From the NCBI GenBank assembly GCA_021234155.1, contig JAJEKV010000085.1:3668706-3732705 (forward strand): a stretch of DNA of 64,000 bases. The letters run 5' to 3'. Each line of letters opens with the position of its first letter. The first letter of the stretch is position 1. The translations under genes and the position numbers were made by a program. A model generated the notes under the pieces. The model searched no databases. It worked only from the letters and a program-made list of their open reading frames with translations, and was not told where the DNA came from. This DNA comes from Isoetes taiwanensis. Taxonomy: Eukaryota > Streptophyta > Lycopodiopsida > Isoetales > Isoetaceae. Positions 10,562 to 20,841 of the stretch are shown piece after piece.

Positions 10562-11189
10562 TGGTTTTGCAGGAAGACAAGGCCTGCAGAGCTAGATGCA
10601 GATCTATGGGCTTGGCATGACTTAGGATTCTAGCGGTGGTGCCCTTGCTGGTCAGCTTGGTGAGAAGAAGGTTGAGTGCTGCGTATCAGGGCACTCCCTA
10701 TAGTACTGCTACAGATGCTGGCTTGGCCACCACTATATTCGGGAGGAGCTTACAGAGGATCCTATGTTCTTGCCTGGTGGCAGATCAGTGCACTTGGCTG
10801 CTCCATTCTTCTATGGCTCTCTAACTCAAGTCTGATTTGTTCTGTTTATCTTAGGGCCAACCTTTTTGAAGCTATGATGCAGTTGGGGCATGGTGAAAGA
10901 CAAGAGTTGTGCTCCCATAGTATCTGTCTGGAGAAGAGGCCGGGTAGCTCTTGTCCAGTAGCTGGCCCTTGTTGCATCATTAGAGTCTAGAAACTTAGTC
11001 CTCCTCTCCTGTAGTATCCTATGGAGAAGATGTTGAGAGGGACTCTAGGCGCACTAGGCTCAACGTATGGACTTCTATTCATGGATCAGAGAAGTGGTAG
11101 TAGTTCCATACTCAACTGTATGTACATAAATGTTTCATCATTCGAATAAAATACAGTTTCTTGCCTTCAAAAAAAAAAAAAAAAAAAAA
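10562..11189 (+). mobile_element. Poly(A)-tailed retro-insertion (5'-truncated LINE or processed transcript)
   Basis: Absent from the opposite inverted-repeat arm, where the flanks are joined (near 15,027). It ends with AATAAAATACAG, then CTTGCCTTC and 21 A residues (11,169-11,189). The CTTGCCTTC-A(n) end is shared with the full-length LINE at 38,230-45,523, whose tail reads CCTTGCCTTC followed by A-rich sequence, so a related LINE machinery or family is likely. The flanks ACTGGTTCTT and ATTGGTCTTT may be a decayed target-site duplication. Internal frames (for example 10,676-10,990) show no domain. Confidence 0.6.
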
Positions 11190-11210
11190 TTGGTCTTTTT
11201 TCATGATTTT

Positions 11211-11459
11211 TTAACACAAATCCACATATCTCACAGAAAATAATGGAATTGGCCTGTTTGAATTAGTGCCATCCTCCAAATACGGCCTGTTCCACCAAAT
11301 ACGGGCTGACCCCATGAGGTTGGTGGTAGCAATCTTGCCGATATCTGTCTTTGTCATGCCATATAATTTGCCGAACTCATGCATCTCATCTAAACAGGAT
11401 TCGGCATCCACACCCGATCTGGTCTTACCCCAAAATTGGGCCAACTTATGGTTCTTCCC
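11211..11459 (-). pseudogene. Retrotransposon gag fragment
   Basis: A minus-strand frame encodes FWGKTRSGVDAESCLDEMHEF, interrupted only by its own end, and then GSARIWWN. This resembles the retrotransposon gag capsid start (F.G....DAE.WL..ME) and its ARIWW block. The C-terminal part lies in sequence shared with 14,948-15,010 of the other arm. No LTR or pol belongs to it. Old fragment. Confidence 0.45.
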
Positions 11460-11460
11460 T

Positions 11461-12112
11461 ATGAGCTAGAAACGAAACCTCTAACTTAAAGATAACACAT
11501 AGTGTTCCCCTAACGACTTGACTTCGTGGACTTAGGACATGTTCCCATGAAGCATGCACTGCTAATCTTACCCCAAGGTCTTGGTGGCAAGATAGTGCGT
11601 CGAGCCATGCGGATATAGAATTTGAGGTTGGACAAGTTCATATGAAAATCCGCCTAACCCTATGAATAGAATAGAATAAAATAAAATAAAATAAGTCGGC
11701 ATGTTATAGCAATGACCCACGCATCCCTAGGCACGGCCACATGAGAGGTTTTAATACCCCCCTCCATATACGTTTCCCATACGGGAGAGGAGGGGGCCTC
11801 TAAAAAAAAAAAAGGGCCTCCAAAAATGTCAACTAAATTGTTAAGGAATGAAGGAAGGAATGAAGGAAGGAGGGGGGCCAAAAGTAAGGGTACCCAAAAA
11901 TCACCTCCTCATTAAAGTGGGAGGCCTCCACCACCCCCAAAATTTGAAAAAGGGGGAGAGGGGTACCAAGAAAGAGGTCATGTGACGTGCCTCCGTGCCT
12001 CCTATGGCGTATTTCTTTAACATTTATCTAACAAACAAACATTCTCATTTCGTCCTTGTTTACTCGGAGCATATTTAAATTACATTTTGAGTATGGAGCA
12101 GCATCTGATCGT
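11461..12112. repeat. Direct repeat, copy A, of the LOR gene 5' flank
   Basis: Matches 12,610-13,147 in the same orientation: ATGAGCTAGAAACGAAACC (11,461 against 12,610), the ACATAGTGTTCCCCTAACG block (11,497 against 12,835) and TTTACTCGGAGCA..TTTAAATTACATTTTG. It runs through the start codon region (TATGGAGCAGCATCTGATC). Copy A carries about 290 extra bases (11,720-12,010), including a GGAATGAAGGAA purine patch. It therefore contains a second, truncated copy of the LOR promoter and first codons. Confidence 0.85.
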
Positions 12113-12320
12113 CTTGCAACACAATTTACTTGCTCTTTATCACTCGTCTTGCAACACAATTTGCTTGTTCTTTATCCTTAACCGGCAGGCGTTTGGATCC
12201 AAGCATTCCTGGCCATTGATTCATGCCCTGTGATAGGGCATAACAGGCAATCAAAACTTCTGGGAGGCACAACAGCGTGCACAACGGTGGACAGGGCAAG
12301 CAGACTTCTGGGAGGGACAT

Positions 12321-12441
12321 CCCCGAACCTATGATAATCGATCTGGACAGCCCCGAACCTCTGATAATCGAGCTGTGCAGCCTCCCAAACCTCTGATAAC
12401 CCATCTGCTGCCTGCCCGAACCTCTGATAATCCAGCAATGG
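12321..12441. repeat. Four tandem copies of a 30-bp unit
   Basis: Units begin at 12,321, 12,351, 12,381 and 12,411. Each contains C(C/A)AACCTCTGATAA (first unit CTATGATAA) and ends near a CTG/CAG. Spacing is exactly 30 bases for the first three. They lie immediately 5' of the large hairpin. Confidence 0.85.
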
Positions 12442-12466
12442 ATGAGGCAGCTTGCCTGCCCGGTTA

Positions 12467-12560
12467 AAGGGGATAAACACCCCTGCTCGCCCATTACCTC
12501 AGATAAACTGGCTCGCCAGTTTATCTGAGGTAATGGGCTCTCAGGGGTGTTTATCCCCTT
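12467..12560. repeat. Long hairpin: 46-bp arms, 2-bp loop
   Basis: AAGGGGATAAACACCCCTG opens the left arm, and the right arm closes with CAGGGGTGTTTATCCCCTT. The centre reads ATAAACTGGC-TC-GCCAGTTTAT. Only a few mismatches occur (GCTCG against CTCTC). A near-perfect inverted repeat of this length with almost no loop would extrude as a cruciform, or fold in RNA. It lies inside the insertion that separates the two direct-repeat copies. Confidence 0.9.
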
Positions 12561-12609
12561 CATCAAAAGTCTCATATGGACCAAGCGATGCTTTCCAATT
12601 AATTTCCTA

Positions 12610-13147
12610 TGAGCTAGAAACGAAACCTCTAACTTAAAGATGAGTTTGCAACACATAAAAGTCAAGACGACGACATCTCGCCCTTTTACAGCCAACATTT
12701 AAACCTGTAATCATTCTATTCTAGATCACCTGAAAACCAGGTGTTTTTATTGCCGGAAAAAAAAGTCGGGCTGGCTAAAATGTCGCCGAAGACTGTTTCA
12801 CAGCGAAACAGCTCGCTCTCGACCTTTTCTTATTACATAGTGTTCCCCTAACGGCTTGACTTCGTGGACTTAGGACATGTTCCCATGAAGCATGCACCGC
12901 TAATCTTACCCCAGGGTCTTGGTGGCAAGATAGTGCGTCTAGCCATGTGGCTATAGAATTTGAGGTTGGACAAGTTCATATGAAAATTCGCCTAAGCCTA
13001 GGAATAGAATAAGAATAAAATAAAATAAGTGGCCATGTTATAGCAATGAAGCTTCTTCAATATTTATCTAACAAACAAGAACATTCTCATTTCGTCCTTG
13101 TTTACTCGGAGCAGATTTAAATTACATTTTGGCTATGGAGCAGCATG
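12610..13147. repeat. Direct repeat, copy B (the promoter-proximal copy of the LOR gene)
   Basis: Partner of 11,461-12,112. It carries the functional start codon at 13,135. Relative to copy A it has about 190 extra bases at 12,643-12,830 and lacks the 290-base segment. Confidence 0.85.
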
Positions 13148-14116
13148 TGATCCCTCCAGTTCCGGCCATAGTTGGAGCTCCATATTGCTCGCCTCATCCT
13201 CTTGAACTCGTCCTATCTAAAAAGTTCCTTCGCCATGGCGGATACGACGTTAAAGACATCTCCGGCAATCTCTGGTTCTCTGTTGAAGGCAAAATCTTTA
13301 GCTTTCACAATACCAGAATCATTCTTGACAGATCCGGCATGCCTCTTCTCTGCCTCCGAGCCAAGGTATTCATATTTCATTATTTTCCCCTTTTCTTGTT
13401 GTTTTTCCCTTTTACCCTAATTTAAGTCGCTGTCTATAATACTGGAAGCATCTATTCTGTGATATGCATGCCATTGTATCTAAATACGTGTTCTTTAGAT
13501 CATGCTGCCCCTCCAGAAACAAGTTCTGATGATCTTTTTACGTCGTTGCCCTAATCTTTCAAACAAAGTTCTTGAATTAGTCTTTTAAGCAGAGATCTTG
13601 AATCTTATTGCATTTTTAACCCTGCAGAATCTGTCTCTGCACAATACATGGCAAGTTTATCGGGGAGCAGAAGCCAACGAGTCCCAAAAGCTATTTGTTG
13701 TAAAATCACATTCTCTATTTCATATACGGCTGACATTAGATGTTATTTTGGTACACAATGGAGAAGAACAAACTCCTCCTCTGCTCAATGTCAAGGGCTC
13801 ATACTTCGACAGAAATTATAGCGTATTTTATGGTGATCAGCCCATTGCTTGGGTGAGTTCTTTGTTTTGTCTTCTATTCTTTTCGGCAAATTGGCTTCAG
13901 GTTGCTGATTGAATCTGAATTTTTGTCTTCAAGGCAACGAAACAAATTACAGCAGCTGGAATTTTCCTGGATGCTGATACTTATACAGTCACTATTCAAC
14001 CTGGTATTGATTCTGCAATGATATTGGCTATCATGATTATTATTGACGAAATGCATCGCCAAAGCCAAAGCGTAAAAGAAACTCCGCATATTTTTTCCTT
14101 CGATGTGTCATGTTAA
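13135..14116 (+). CDS. LURP-one-related (LOR) family protein, three exons, intact
   Basis: Exons are 13,135-13,365, 13,628-13,852 and 13,934-14,116. Both introns are GT-AG and phase 0, giving 212 residues. The protein starts MEQHVIPPVPAIVGAPYCSP. It shows the LOR/Tubby-like fold pattern: KKFLRHGGYDVKDISGN.WFSVEGK, RIILDRSGMPLLCLR, NTWQVYRG, LFVVKSHSLF, LNVKGSYFDRNYSVFYGD, IAWV, then YTVTIQPGIDSAMILAIMIIID near the end. Length and motif order are typical of the family (about 200 residues). LOR proteins are plant proteins with a phospholipid-scramblase/Tubby-like beta barrel; LURP1 of Arabidopsis is needed for basal defence against an oomycete, and the molecular function of most members is unknown. 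The ATG at 13,135 is chosen because the family start (P.....VG..YC.P.P) follows directly. This is the only host gene here without visible damage, and it lies in the spacer of the inverted repeat. Confidence 0.9.
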
Positions 14117-14660
14117 AATTCTGACGAAAAAATTGGTTAAGTCCAAAAAAACTCTGTGTATTTTTTTTTGGTTCAAACATTACCGTGGTTGATAAATAAG
14201 ACGCTCGCTTGGATTGGATGTATATATACACCGTAAAAAAGTTATATTTTCCTTAAAAAAAAAAAAACAATGTAAAACTAGTAAAGGTGCATAAATACGG
14301 TTCTATTACATGAATTGAACTGAATGTAGATGATGTTGCCCTTGGATGATTAATTATTTTTTCCTCTAGGTGTCCTATTGATTCCTATAACATTTACTTT
14401 TTGTGTAAAGGATAATAGGATAATAAAATTATATTTTTCTGATCTTACAAATAAGAGGAAGTGCATAATAAGAGGAAGTTCATTAACTTTTAGAGAATCT
14501 CATTTTTTGGGTTGCGTAGAAGTGAAAAAACAAGAATATTTGCAGAATATCCTAAATATATGGTGGAGATTGTAGAGAAGCTGCAATATGCTTAGATGCT
14601 GAATGGACGTTCAGAGATAATAGCCAAAAAGAATGATGCTGCTTCCTCACTTGGTTTCTA

Positions 14661-14754
14661 GATTCAGGTGAGTCGAATATGCTCTCAACTAACAGATTGC
14701 ATGGATCTGATTCAGGTGAGTCGTATGCTCTCAACTAACAGATTGCATGGATCT
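14661..14754. repeat. Tandem duplication of a 46-48-bp unit
   Basis: GATTCAGGTGAGTCG...ATTGCATGGATCT occurs twice back to back (14,661-14,708 and 14,709-14,754), differing by a 2-base indel. A recent local duplication downstream of the LOR gene. Confidence 0.9.
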
Positions 14755-14947
14755 GCCTGCTATGAGACGTTTTTCTCCATCGAATTTGAATGCAGAAGAT
14801 AGGCCAATTCTCTCTCCTTCTAACTTATGGCTTTTCCTCTCCTACAACTCTGTGTAAAATCGGATAAACCAAGTTGCAGAACTGATCGCAGTCAAGAACA
14901 CTCGAATGGGTATTTCAGCTGCAACGACAACTGTAAAGATGCGGGTG

Positions 14948-17900
14948 AATGGCACTAATTCAGACAGGCCAATTCCGTTATTTTCTGTGAGATATGTAGA
15001 TTTGTGTTTAAAAATCATGAAGAAAGACCAGTATTTTAGTGTGTTTTTCTTTAGGAGATAAATCATGGAGGAGCAGGTGGGGAAGATGTAAGATATCACT
15101 GGTCTGCTTCTGGTTATGCTTCTACCATAAGTAAGTTATTGTTTCTCGCAACCCATTGTAAAAAAGCACCTTTTGTGGACATGTTTTTTTTGCATTGGAC
15201 ATTTGGCATGACATTAAGAGGGGCAATAATGTAAGTTTTGTGTTGACCTGCTTTAGAATTGGACATATACATAGAAATTTTACCTTAAGCCTAGATAACA
15301 TCCAATTATAAGCATAACCATGTAGAATAATGCTCTAACATGGACCTTGTGACAACCATAATAATATACAAGAAATTTATCGCGGCAGCCAAGGCCGCCG
15401 TGAACATTTCTCTTCAAAGGAAAATGACATAATGAAAAGAAGCAACAATGTAATTGACACCAAATGTTGTTTTATTGATTTGAATGCCAAATTTGTTGAT
15501 TCCCTTTTAATTCTGTAAATTTACTCTAGACTTTATGGTAAATTCCTTTAGATATTCTTAAGGTGGGTCTAAATTTTTCTAGAATGCTCAATATTCCCAA
15601 AGTCTCAAGATTCTCTCAAAAAGGTCAAATGTGAAAAATTGAGTGGCAATGCCTAGTCCTTCCACCTATTAATGAACGTTTCCATTAGCGCCCCTAAGTT
15701 ATTTAGCTACATATACATATATTGGTTCCGGTTATAAAGTAGGTACATTGTAGTCTTTCATGACCAAAAGTCCCTAACAAGACTTGGACAATTAAGTTTC
15801 ATGGTTGCTAGTCAGATGGACAAACATATGAGTGGGTTTTTTAGGCTAGCTCTAAGAAGTGTTTTCCTCATGATTTTGGAGGATAGGAACAAATTAATGT
15901 ATGAGTTAGTTGAAGGAATGCAATGAGGAACATATAGGATTGGTGGTTATGTTTGCACATTTACATTGTATAGATGGGTGATTACATGACAGGAAAAGCG
16001 TATAGCATGCTTTTGTGGTGGCCAACTACTTCGCCATGAGCTCGAATTTTGCACTTCAAATTCACATTCAAATTGACCGTCATCTTACCACATGACTTCA
16101 GTCAGGATCCAGCAATAAACGAACATCATCTATCTCTAGTATGTCTACCCAAACGCACAAAAACATAATAGATCTATCCTTTCCAAATCTCTGATTTGAT
16201 TCAAATTTACATATTCAATGGCAGCGCCTATTATTCGGCAATGAAAATTAAGCACTATTGTGCTCGGAAATGGCATTCTTTTGTTTTTCCTCCTTCGCCT
16301 AATTTTGTTTCATCATATTTCTGTACGAAAACGGAGGGAAAAAGGTGCTAGATCCTGAGTGATTTATAGATTTTGAAATGGGTTCCAGTCTTAAATCAGA
16401 GAAATCAATCAAACTGACACATTTGATTAAATTTTTGGATCTGATAGAACGATTCATTATCAAATTCGTCATATTTTTCTGGTCTATGTTTTCGGAGCCG
16501 GGTTTTATTACCCACAACAAATTCTCAGCATCAGAATGATGGAGCATCATTTCGTCGACCATGGACATGGTGGGGAAGCCATGGAACAACGATTTTGCTG
16601 CAATCCTCGCATCCAAAATTGAGCCCGAGCTGGAAATGAGAGAGCAGATTAAGCCCAAACTTTGCAGATTCTGCAGGAGAAACATAGATAAAATCATCAA
16701 TTGATCAAAACTGGTAGATTCAAACAGACAAATTTAGATTGGAAAAACCCAAAAACAAAAGAGAAAAAAAAATCCTACCTTTCAATGCCACAGGAGCGGA
16801 GAAGGAGCGTAAGAACCACTTTGCGAGAATTTGGACCCAAAACCGAAGATTTTGTGCTTGGAAGAGGGAGTAAAAATAGAAAGATCAGGGGAAAGTTTAA
16901 GAGGATCAAGTCCGGCAAGACAGAGAAGGTCTGTGCAATCGATACAGCATGCATGCCACAGAAGATGGTAAGGCTGCTGGAAACCAAGTGTTAGAGCTTG
17001 GGCTCAGCAGACACGTGGAATTCCTCACGTTGATGTATAATTATATATGTCTTGACAAATGTCAACACATTCATGTTGAAATTGGTCTATTTTGTTTAGT
17101 AGCTATATACATGCTCCAAACATGATACACACAACAATTTAATGTGTTTTAAGTGAACTCATGATTTTTTCACGTTTATTGAATAAACCACTTAGAATGT
17201 AATAAAGGTGGTAAGCCAAAGATCTGCTAGGGGGAATCTGTATATGATGCAAATTATGGGAAGCCAAAGATCTTTTAGGAAATGTGAATATACCATTGCT
17301 TGAAATGACATCCTTAATCTAAAAGCATTAATATGGTAATATTGATTTTAAAATTAGGATCTCTTTGTCAATTGAAAGACTTATCCTTCACCAAAATTAT
17401 TGTGATTTGTTAAACTACTTTGGAAGACTTATCCTTCATTAAAACTATTTTGTCGTAATCATGAATTCATTTTACAACCTGATTGCCAGTATAGATTTTA
17501 ATAATAGAAGTTAGATATTAAGTGCTCCTGGCATTTGATATGTTAAGAATGAATCGGAAAATGCATTCTCGTGCAAAAGCATATGACATTCGCACCTTAG
17601 ATAAAACTAATAGATATGTTTCTTGTTTACACATCAAATCGAATCTATGTTCATCAATGCTAGAGCAGCTCCTTGGGTTCACAAACAGTGCATGTGCAAC
17701 ATGTCAATGATGGCTTTTATTCACCTATCATTAGCATATGCAATGTTGCGATAAACTGTGGGGGATTCCAGAATCATGTGCTATATAAACTAATACATTC
17801 TGCTTCATATGAGAGCTTGGGGCAACCGTTATGTATAAGCAACTTTTTTTTCCTTGCAAAAGACAGTCGTGTGCTACTTCCAGGAGCTCTCAAGATGATT

Positions 17901-18046
17901 ATCCACCAAAGGCCTCACTCAAAGACTTGCCTAACAGAAGCATCCTTATCTGATTCCATGGGTGGCACATATAATATTGATCTCACCATCTTGTTAAGAA
18001 ATGAAACAATGGATGACGCTCAAAAATCTCTTTCCATATATGGAGA
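14948..18046. repeat. Right arm of the large inverted repeat
   Basis: Partner of 7998-10,561 plus 11,190-11,275 in inverse orientation (anchors given there). It lacks the 10,562-11,189 retro-insertion and holds two segments absent from the left arm (about 16,483-16,778 and 16,900-17,050). Divergence by eye is moderate (substitutions plus short indels), so the event is not recent. Confidence 0.85.
16788..16994 (+). CDS. Short unrecognised frame MPQERRRS..., right-arm copy
   Basis: About 68 residues: MPQERRRSVRT, EFGPKTEDFVLG, then a basic stretch KNRKIRGKFKRIKSGKTEK. Homologous to 8887-9069, but its C-terminal half comes from the arm-specific insertion. The substitutions between copies are mostly amino-acid changing, which argues against strong selection. 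No family recognised. Confidence 0.25.
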   Translation, partial: PQERRRSVRTTLREFGPKTEDFVLGRGSKNRKIRGKFKRIKSGKTEKVCAIDTACMPQKMVRLLETKC

Positions 18047-18053
18047 GCAGTAA
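17862..18053 (+). CDS. Unrecognised frame, right-arm copy of the 7888-8172 segment
   Basis: Carries LLPGALKMIIHQRPHSK and GGTYNIDLTILLRNETMDDA and ends YGEQ-stop at the outer edge of the arm. Very similar to the left-arm copy up to ETMDDA. The longer open frame starting at 17,673 adds sequence that is not conserved as protein. Function unknown. Confidence 0.3.
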   Translation, partial: DSRVLLPGALKMIIHQRPHSKTCLTEASLSDSMGGTYNIDLTILLRNETMDDAQKSLSIYGEQ

Positions 18054-18059
18054 ACCAAC

Positions 18060-18680
18060 AGACTCTAGAAAGACAGAAGTGTCAAGACAGGAATAAAGAG
18101 AACATAGAATAAAGGGTTAGAAGAAAGATTGCAGATAGCAATAGAAAACTACTATTGAGATGCAATCAGTATGTGCAGAGCACATTATAACAAATTGGGG
18201 GATTTAAAAAAAAAAAAAACATAAATGCTTAAAATGACAGTCACACTAGCAAGCGGAAGAGGCAGTCAAGTACTTGGGACAGCCAGGTACTTGGGAAAAA
18301 TAGTGGAGAGGTTGCAGGAGTACAAATACTTCGGGTACAAGACACGGGCAGAAGGACATGGAAACCCCGGGGATACCACTTAGTGTATAAGGGATACGCC
18401 ATGTGCGAGGAAGGGGTCATAAAAAACCCCTTCGTATACGCTTTTTTTAAGGTCTAAAAAACCCCTTTCCGTATGAAATACATCACTAGAGATTGGATTT
18501 TTTAAGGTCTAAAGAACCCCTTCCCGTACGTATTCGTACGCTTTAGGTTAAAAAAAAACCCTTATCGTCCACTCACATGGTATATACGGCCTACACTATG
18601 TGAATCCCCCCGGGATGGAAACAGGGATTAGAAGAAAGATGGCAGATACTACAGGGGGAAAATCATAGCTAAGAGAGAGG
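18060..18680. other. No gene; repeated AAGGTCTAAAAAACCCC motifs
   Basis: Between 18,410 and 18,560 a motif of the form TTTTTTAAGGTCTAAA(A/G)AACCCC is repeated, alternating with CCCTTTCCGTATG-like blocks and a short palindrome CGTACGTATTCGTACG. I see no coding signal. Confidence 0.5.
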
Positions 18681-18683
18681 ACA

Positions 18684-19234
18684 TTGAGATCATGGGTGGA
18701 TATGCAGCCGGACATCAAACTGAAACTATACAGGGAAAACATGAACCCAGAGGGAAGTATAGGACAGTTACTATATACCAACTGCAATCAATTAAAATGG
18801 GCAAAAATAACACTGTGCAGATTCAGGAGGGGCAGTTATAAATTACTCACTGAAACAGAAGATGGAAAAGACCAATGATACTCAGAACAAACAGGATATG
18901 CATGCCTTGTACTGGGAATGAAATCGAGGATGAGCAGCATGTCTGGAAACGGTGCAAGAGAGAGAATGGCTCTATGTCTGCAGTTAGCTATGATTACTCG
19001 CATATTCGAGTCTGTAGAATATGTGACACAGGGGGAATAGAGGACAAGAACCATATGCTCAACGATTATACAGTATACGAAGACATCAGAAGTAAGTACA
19101 GGCTTATAAGATGGGGACAGCCAACACACACCCTCATGGCAAGAGCAGAGACAAAAGCGGATCTGGCCAATGCAATCGGGGAAATGCTAACTAGGCGCCG
19201 GGAGGTGCACAAGGAAAAAGGGCTAGTAATATGA
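18684..19234 (+). pseudogene. LINE reverse-transcriptase C-terminal end (zinc-binding tail)
   Basis: Two overlapping frames (18,684-18,878 and 18,875-19,234) join by a frameshift. The first ends RFRRGSYKLLTETE, like the L.FR.GS..L..E block near the end of non-LTR RT proteins. The second has NRICMPCTGNEIEDEQHVW, then VCRICDTGGIEDKNHM and YEDIRSKYRLI, which is the C..C...IEDE.H...C..Y...R tail motif, present twice. The same tail motif (AGAIEDESHTF) occurs in the LINE at 48.9-51.0 kb. The RT core is missing, so this is a 5'-truncated insertion. Its 3' region runs to the (AATTC)n tract. Confidence 0.65.
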
Positions 19235-19470
19235 ACCACTGCAGAGGTGGGACATTAAAGCCCGCAAAATGCACAGCTAAAAGCTAATGATAATGACGCA
19301 CCACTGCATGGTCATGATGCCAATTATAAGCGGGGTGTCGGTATCAATAGAAAATAAGATAAGCCCTCCGAAAGGGCTATAATGTACCAGCATGATGCGC
19401 TAGCATCCCCTGGGGAGCCCGCCCATGCTACATCAGTCCGGGGACCTCAGGGCACTAGGGACAATTATTC

Positions 19471-19533
19471 AATTCAATTCAATTCAATTCAATTCAATTC
19501 AATTCAATTCAATTCAATTCAATTCAATTCAAT
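19471..19533. repeat. (AATTC)n microsatellite, probable 3' tail of the LINE fragment
   Basis: About twelve perfect AATTC units, then ATATTC/TATTC variants to 19,553. It lies about 240 bases after the LINE stop codon. The other LINE with the same protein tail also ends in a microsatellite, (TTCC)n at 50,990-51,021. Confidence 0.9.
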
Positions 19534-19553
19534 TATATTCTATTCTATTCTAT

Positions 19554-20046
19554 TTCATGATATAAGGTCATGCCCAAGAAGGTGAAGGGCTTCTTGCTCC
19601 ACATTGCTTCGAAGCTATGCACAGTATAAGAGTATAAAGCTGAACAAGGTATACTTTTAAGCCTTATAGAAGGTAACTATATGCAAGAACAAATTATTAA
19701 TTTTGGACTTCAAAAAGACATCATCATAGGCAGTACGGTCATTGTATATTGCAAATAGGGGCCTTTTCAAGTCTTTAGTCAATTACCAAGTCCAGATAAA
19801 GTAAATAATGACAAGAGACGGGGTTTCTTCAACAAAGCGCAAACACCTATCCATTCTTTATTTGGCTAGAAGTGTCAGTTTGCTCATGCAGCTGCTGCAC
19901 ACCTTATAGTTGTCGCGAAAAATGTTACATATTGTTTATAAAAATGGTGTCCTTTACCTTTATATGCAAGCAAACATCTCATGTTGTAGGACTATTGCTT
20001 GATGCCACTTCAAAATAGCATGCCCTGTTGTGCTCATGAGCCACGA
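19554..20046. other. No gene recognised before the outer LTR
   Basis: Mixed-composition sequence without conserved frames. The last five bases, CACGA (20,042-20,046), would be the left target-site copy of the outer LTR element. Confidence 0.5.
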
Positions 20047-20197
20047 TGTGATGTTCCAGAGAAATATACGCTATAAATACGTATATTTATGGATCTGTCA
20101 CTATACAAGTCTACCCTTGTAGCCTTGTATACCTTAGGAAGTGGCAATGGGTGCACATCTAAGTTAAATGCATAACTTAGATAACCTTAGGATAAGG
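20047..20197 (+). mobile_element. Outer LTR element: first part of its LTR (split by the gypsy insertion)
   Basis: Begins TGTGATGTTCC, the inverse of the GGGAGCATCACA end at 32,545-32,556 apart from one base, as expected for LTR termini (TG...CA). A CTATAAATACG TATA-like box lies at 20,071-20,081. The LTR is interrupted at the TAAGG target (20,193-20,197) and resumes at 31,175/31,180; without the insert it would be about 1.53 kb long. Confidence 0.75.
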
Positions 20198-20794
20198 TGT
20201 TAGTCCTGTACGTCCAAATACAGGACTATTCATGCACACGACAGACCAGGTCAAGGCCAAGGACCCACAGTCAGGCACAGGTCAGTCGTCAAAGGCCCCA
20301 CAGAAGCCCAAGCCGCCAGCCAAGCCGCAGCCCACGAAGGCCACGGGCACGAAGAGGTCGAGGACAGACAAGTGACGGGTCGTCACCGCCAGCGTCAGCG
20401 TGACTTCAGGCACCTCAAGAGGCACCGCCAGTATTCCTGCAAATCAGACCTCCTTCTAGGAGTCGGCACCGAAATCAGTCAGAGTGTCTATATTGGGCCA
20501 AAGGCCATTGTACTATATATATGAGTAGAGCTAGCCTTCACGGGCTAGATGAGTTTTTGGTCTTATCTCACTTCTGCTTTCTCTCGATTGCGAGAGCTCG
20601 TGTATCACAATTGATATCAAAGAGTTTTGTTCTCTTCCTTGTGTTCTTCATTGTTCTTCTTGTTCTTTTCCCTTTTCTCTTCCTTAGTTTCTTTTGCAAA
20701 TCCCGCGTGACACAGCTACCGGATTCTCCTGTTTGATCCACGGGTCCTCACTGAGGGCTGTCTTGCAGGAGTTCCCGAACCCAGACCCCAAACA
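20198..20794 (+). repeat. 5' LTR of the gypsy element
   Basis: Starts TGTTAGTCC and ends CCCAAACA. A TATA-like TACTATATATATGAG lies at 20,511-20,525 and probably marks the U3 promoter. Compared with the 3' LTR it has 5 extra bases after CACGACAG and lacks one CAGCGT unit and a TCTTTTC unit. Confidence 0.95.
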
Positions 20795-20795
20795 C

Positions 20796-20811
20796 TGGCG
20801 CCGCTGCCGGG
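20796..20811 (+). other. Primer-binding site, tRNA-Asp type
   Basis: TGGCGCCGCTGCCGGG lies one base after the LTR. It matches the usual plant TGGCGCCGTTGCCGGG complement of the tRNA-Asp 3' end with one mismatch. Confidence 0.85.
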
Positions 20812-20841
20812 TCTGATTTTCTTTTCCTTCCTTCTTTTACC

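Noticed and set aside
19382-19585. 67-residue frame with repeated Asn-Ser-Ile-Gln-Phe
   Set aside because: Translation of the (AATTC)n microsatellite.
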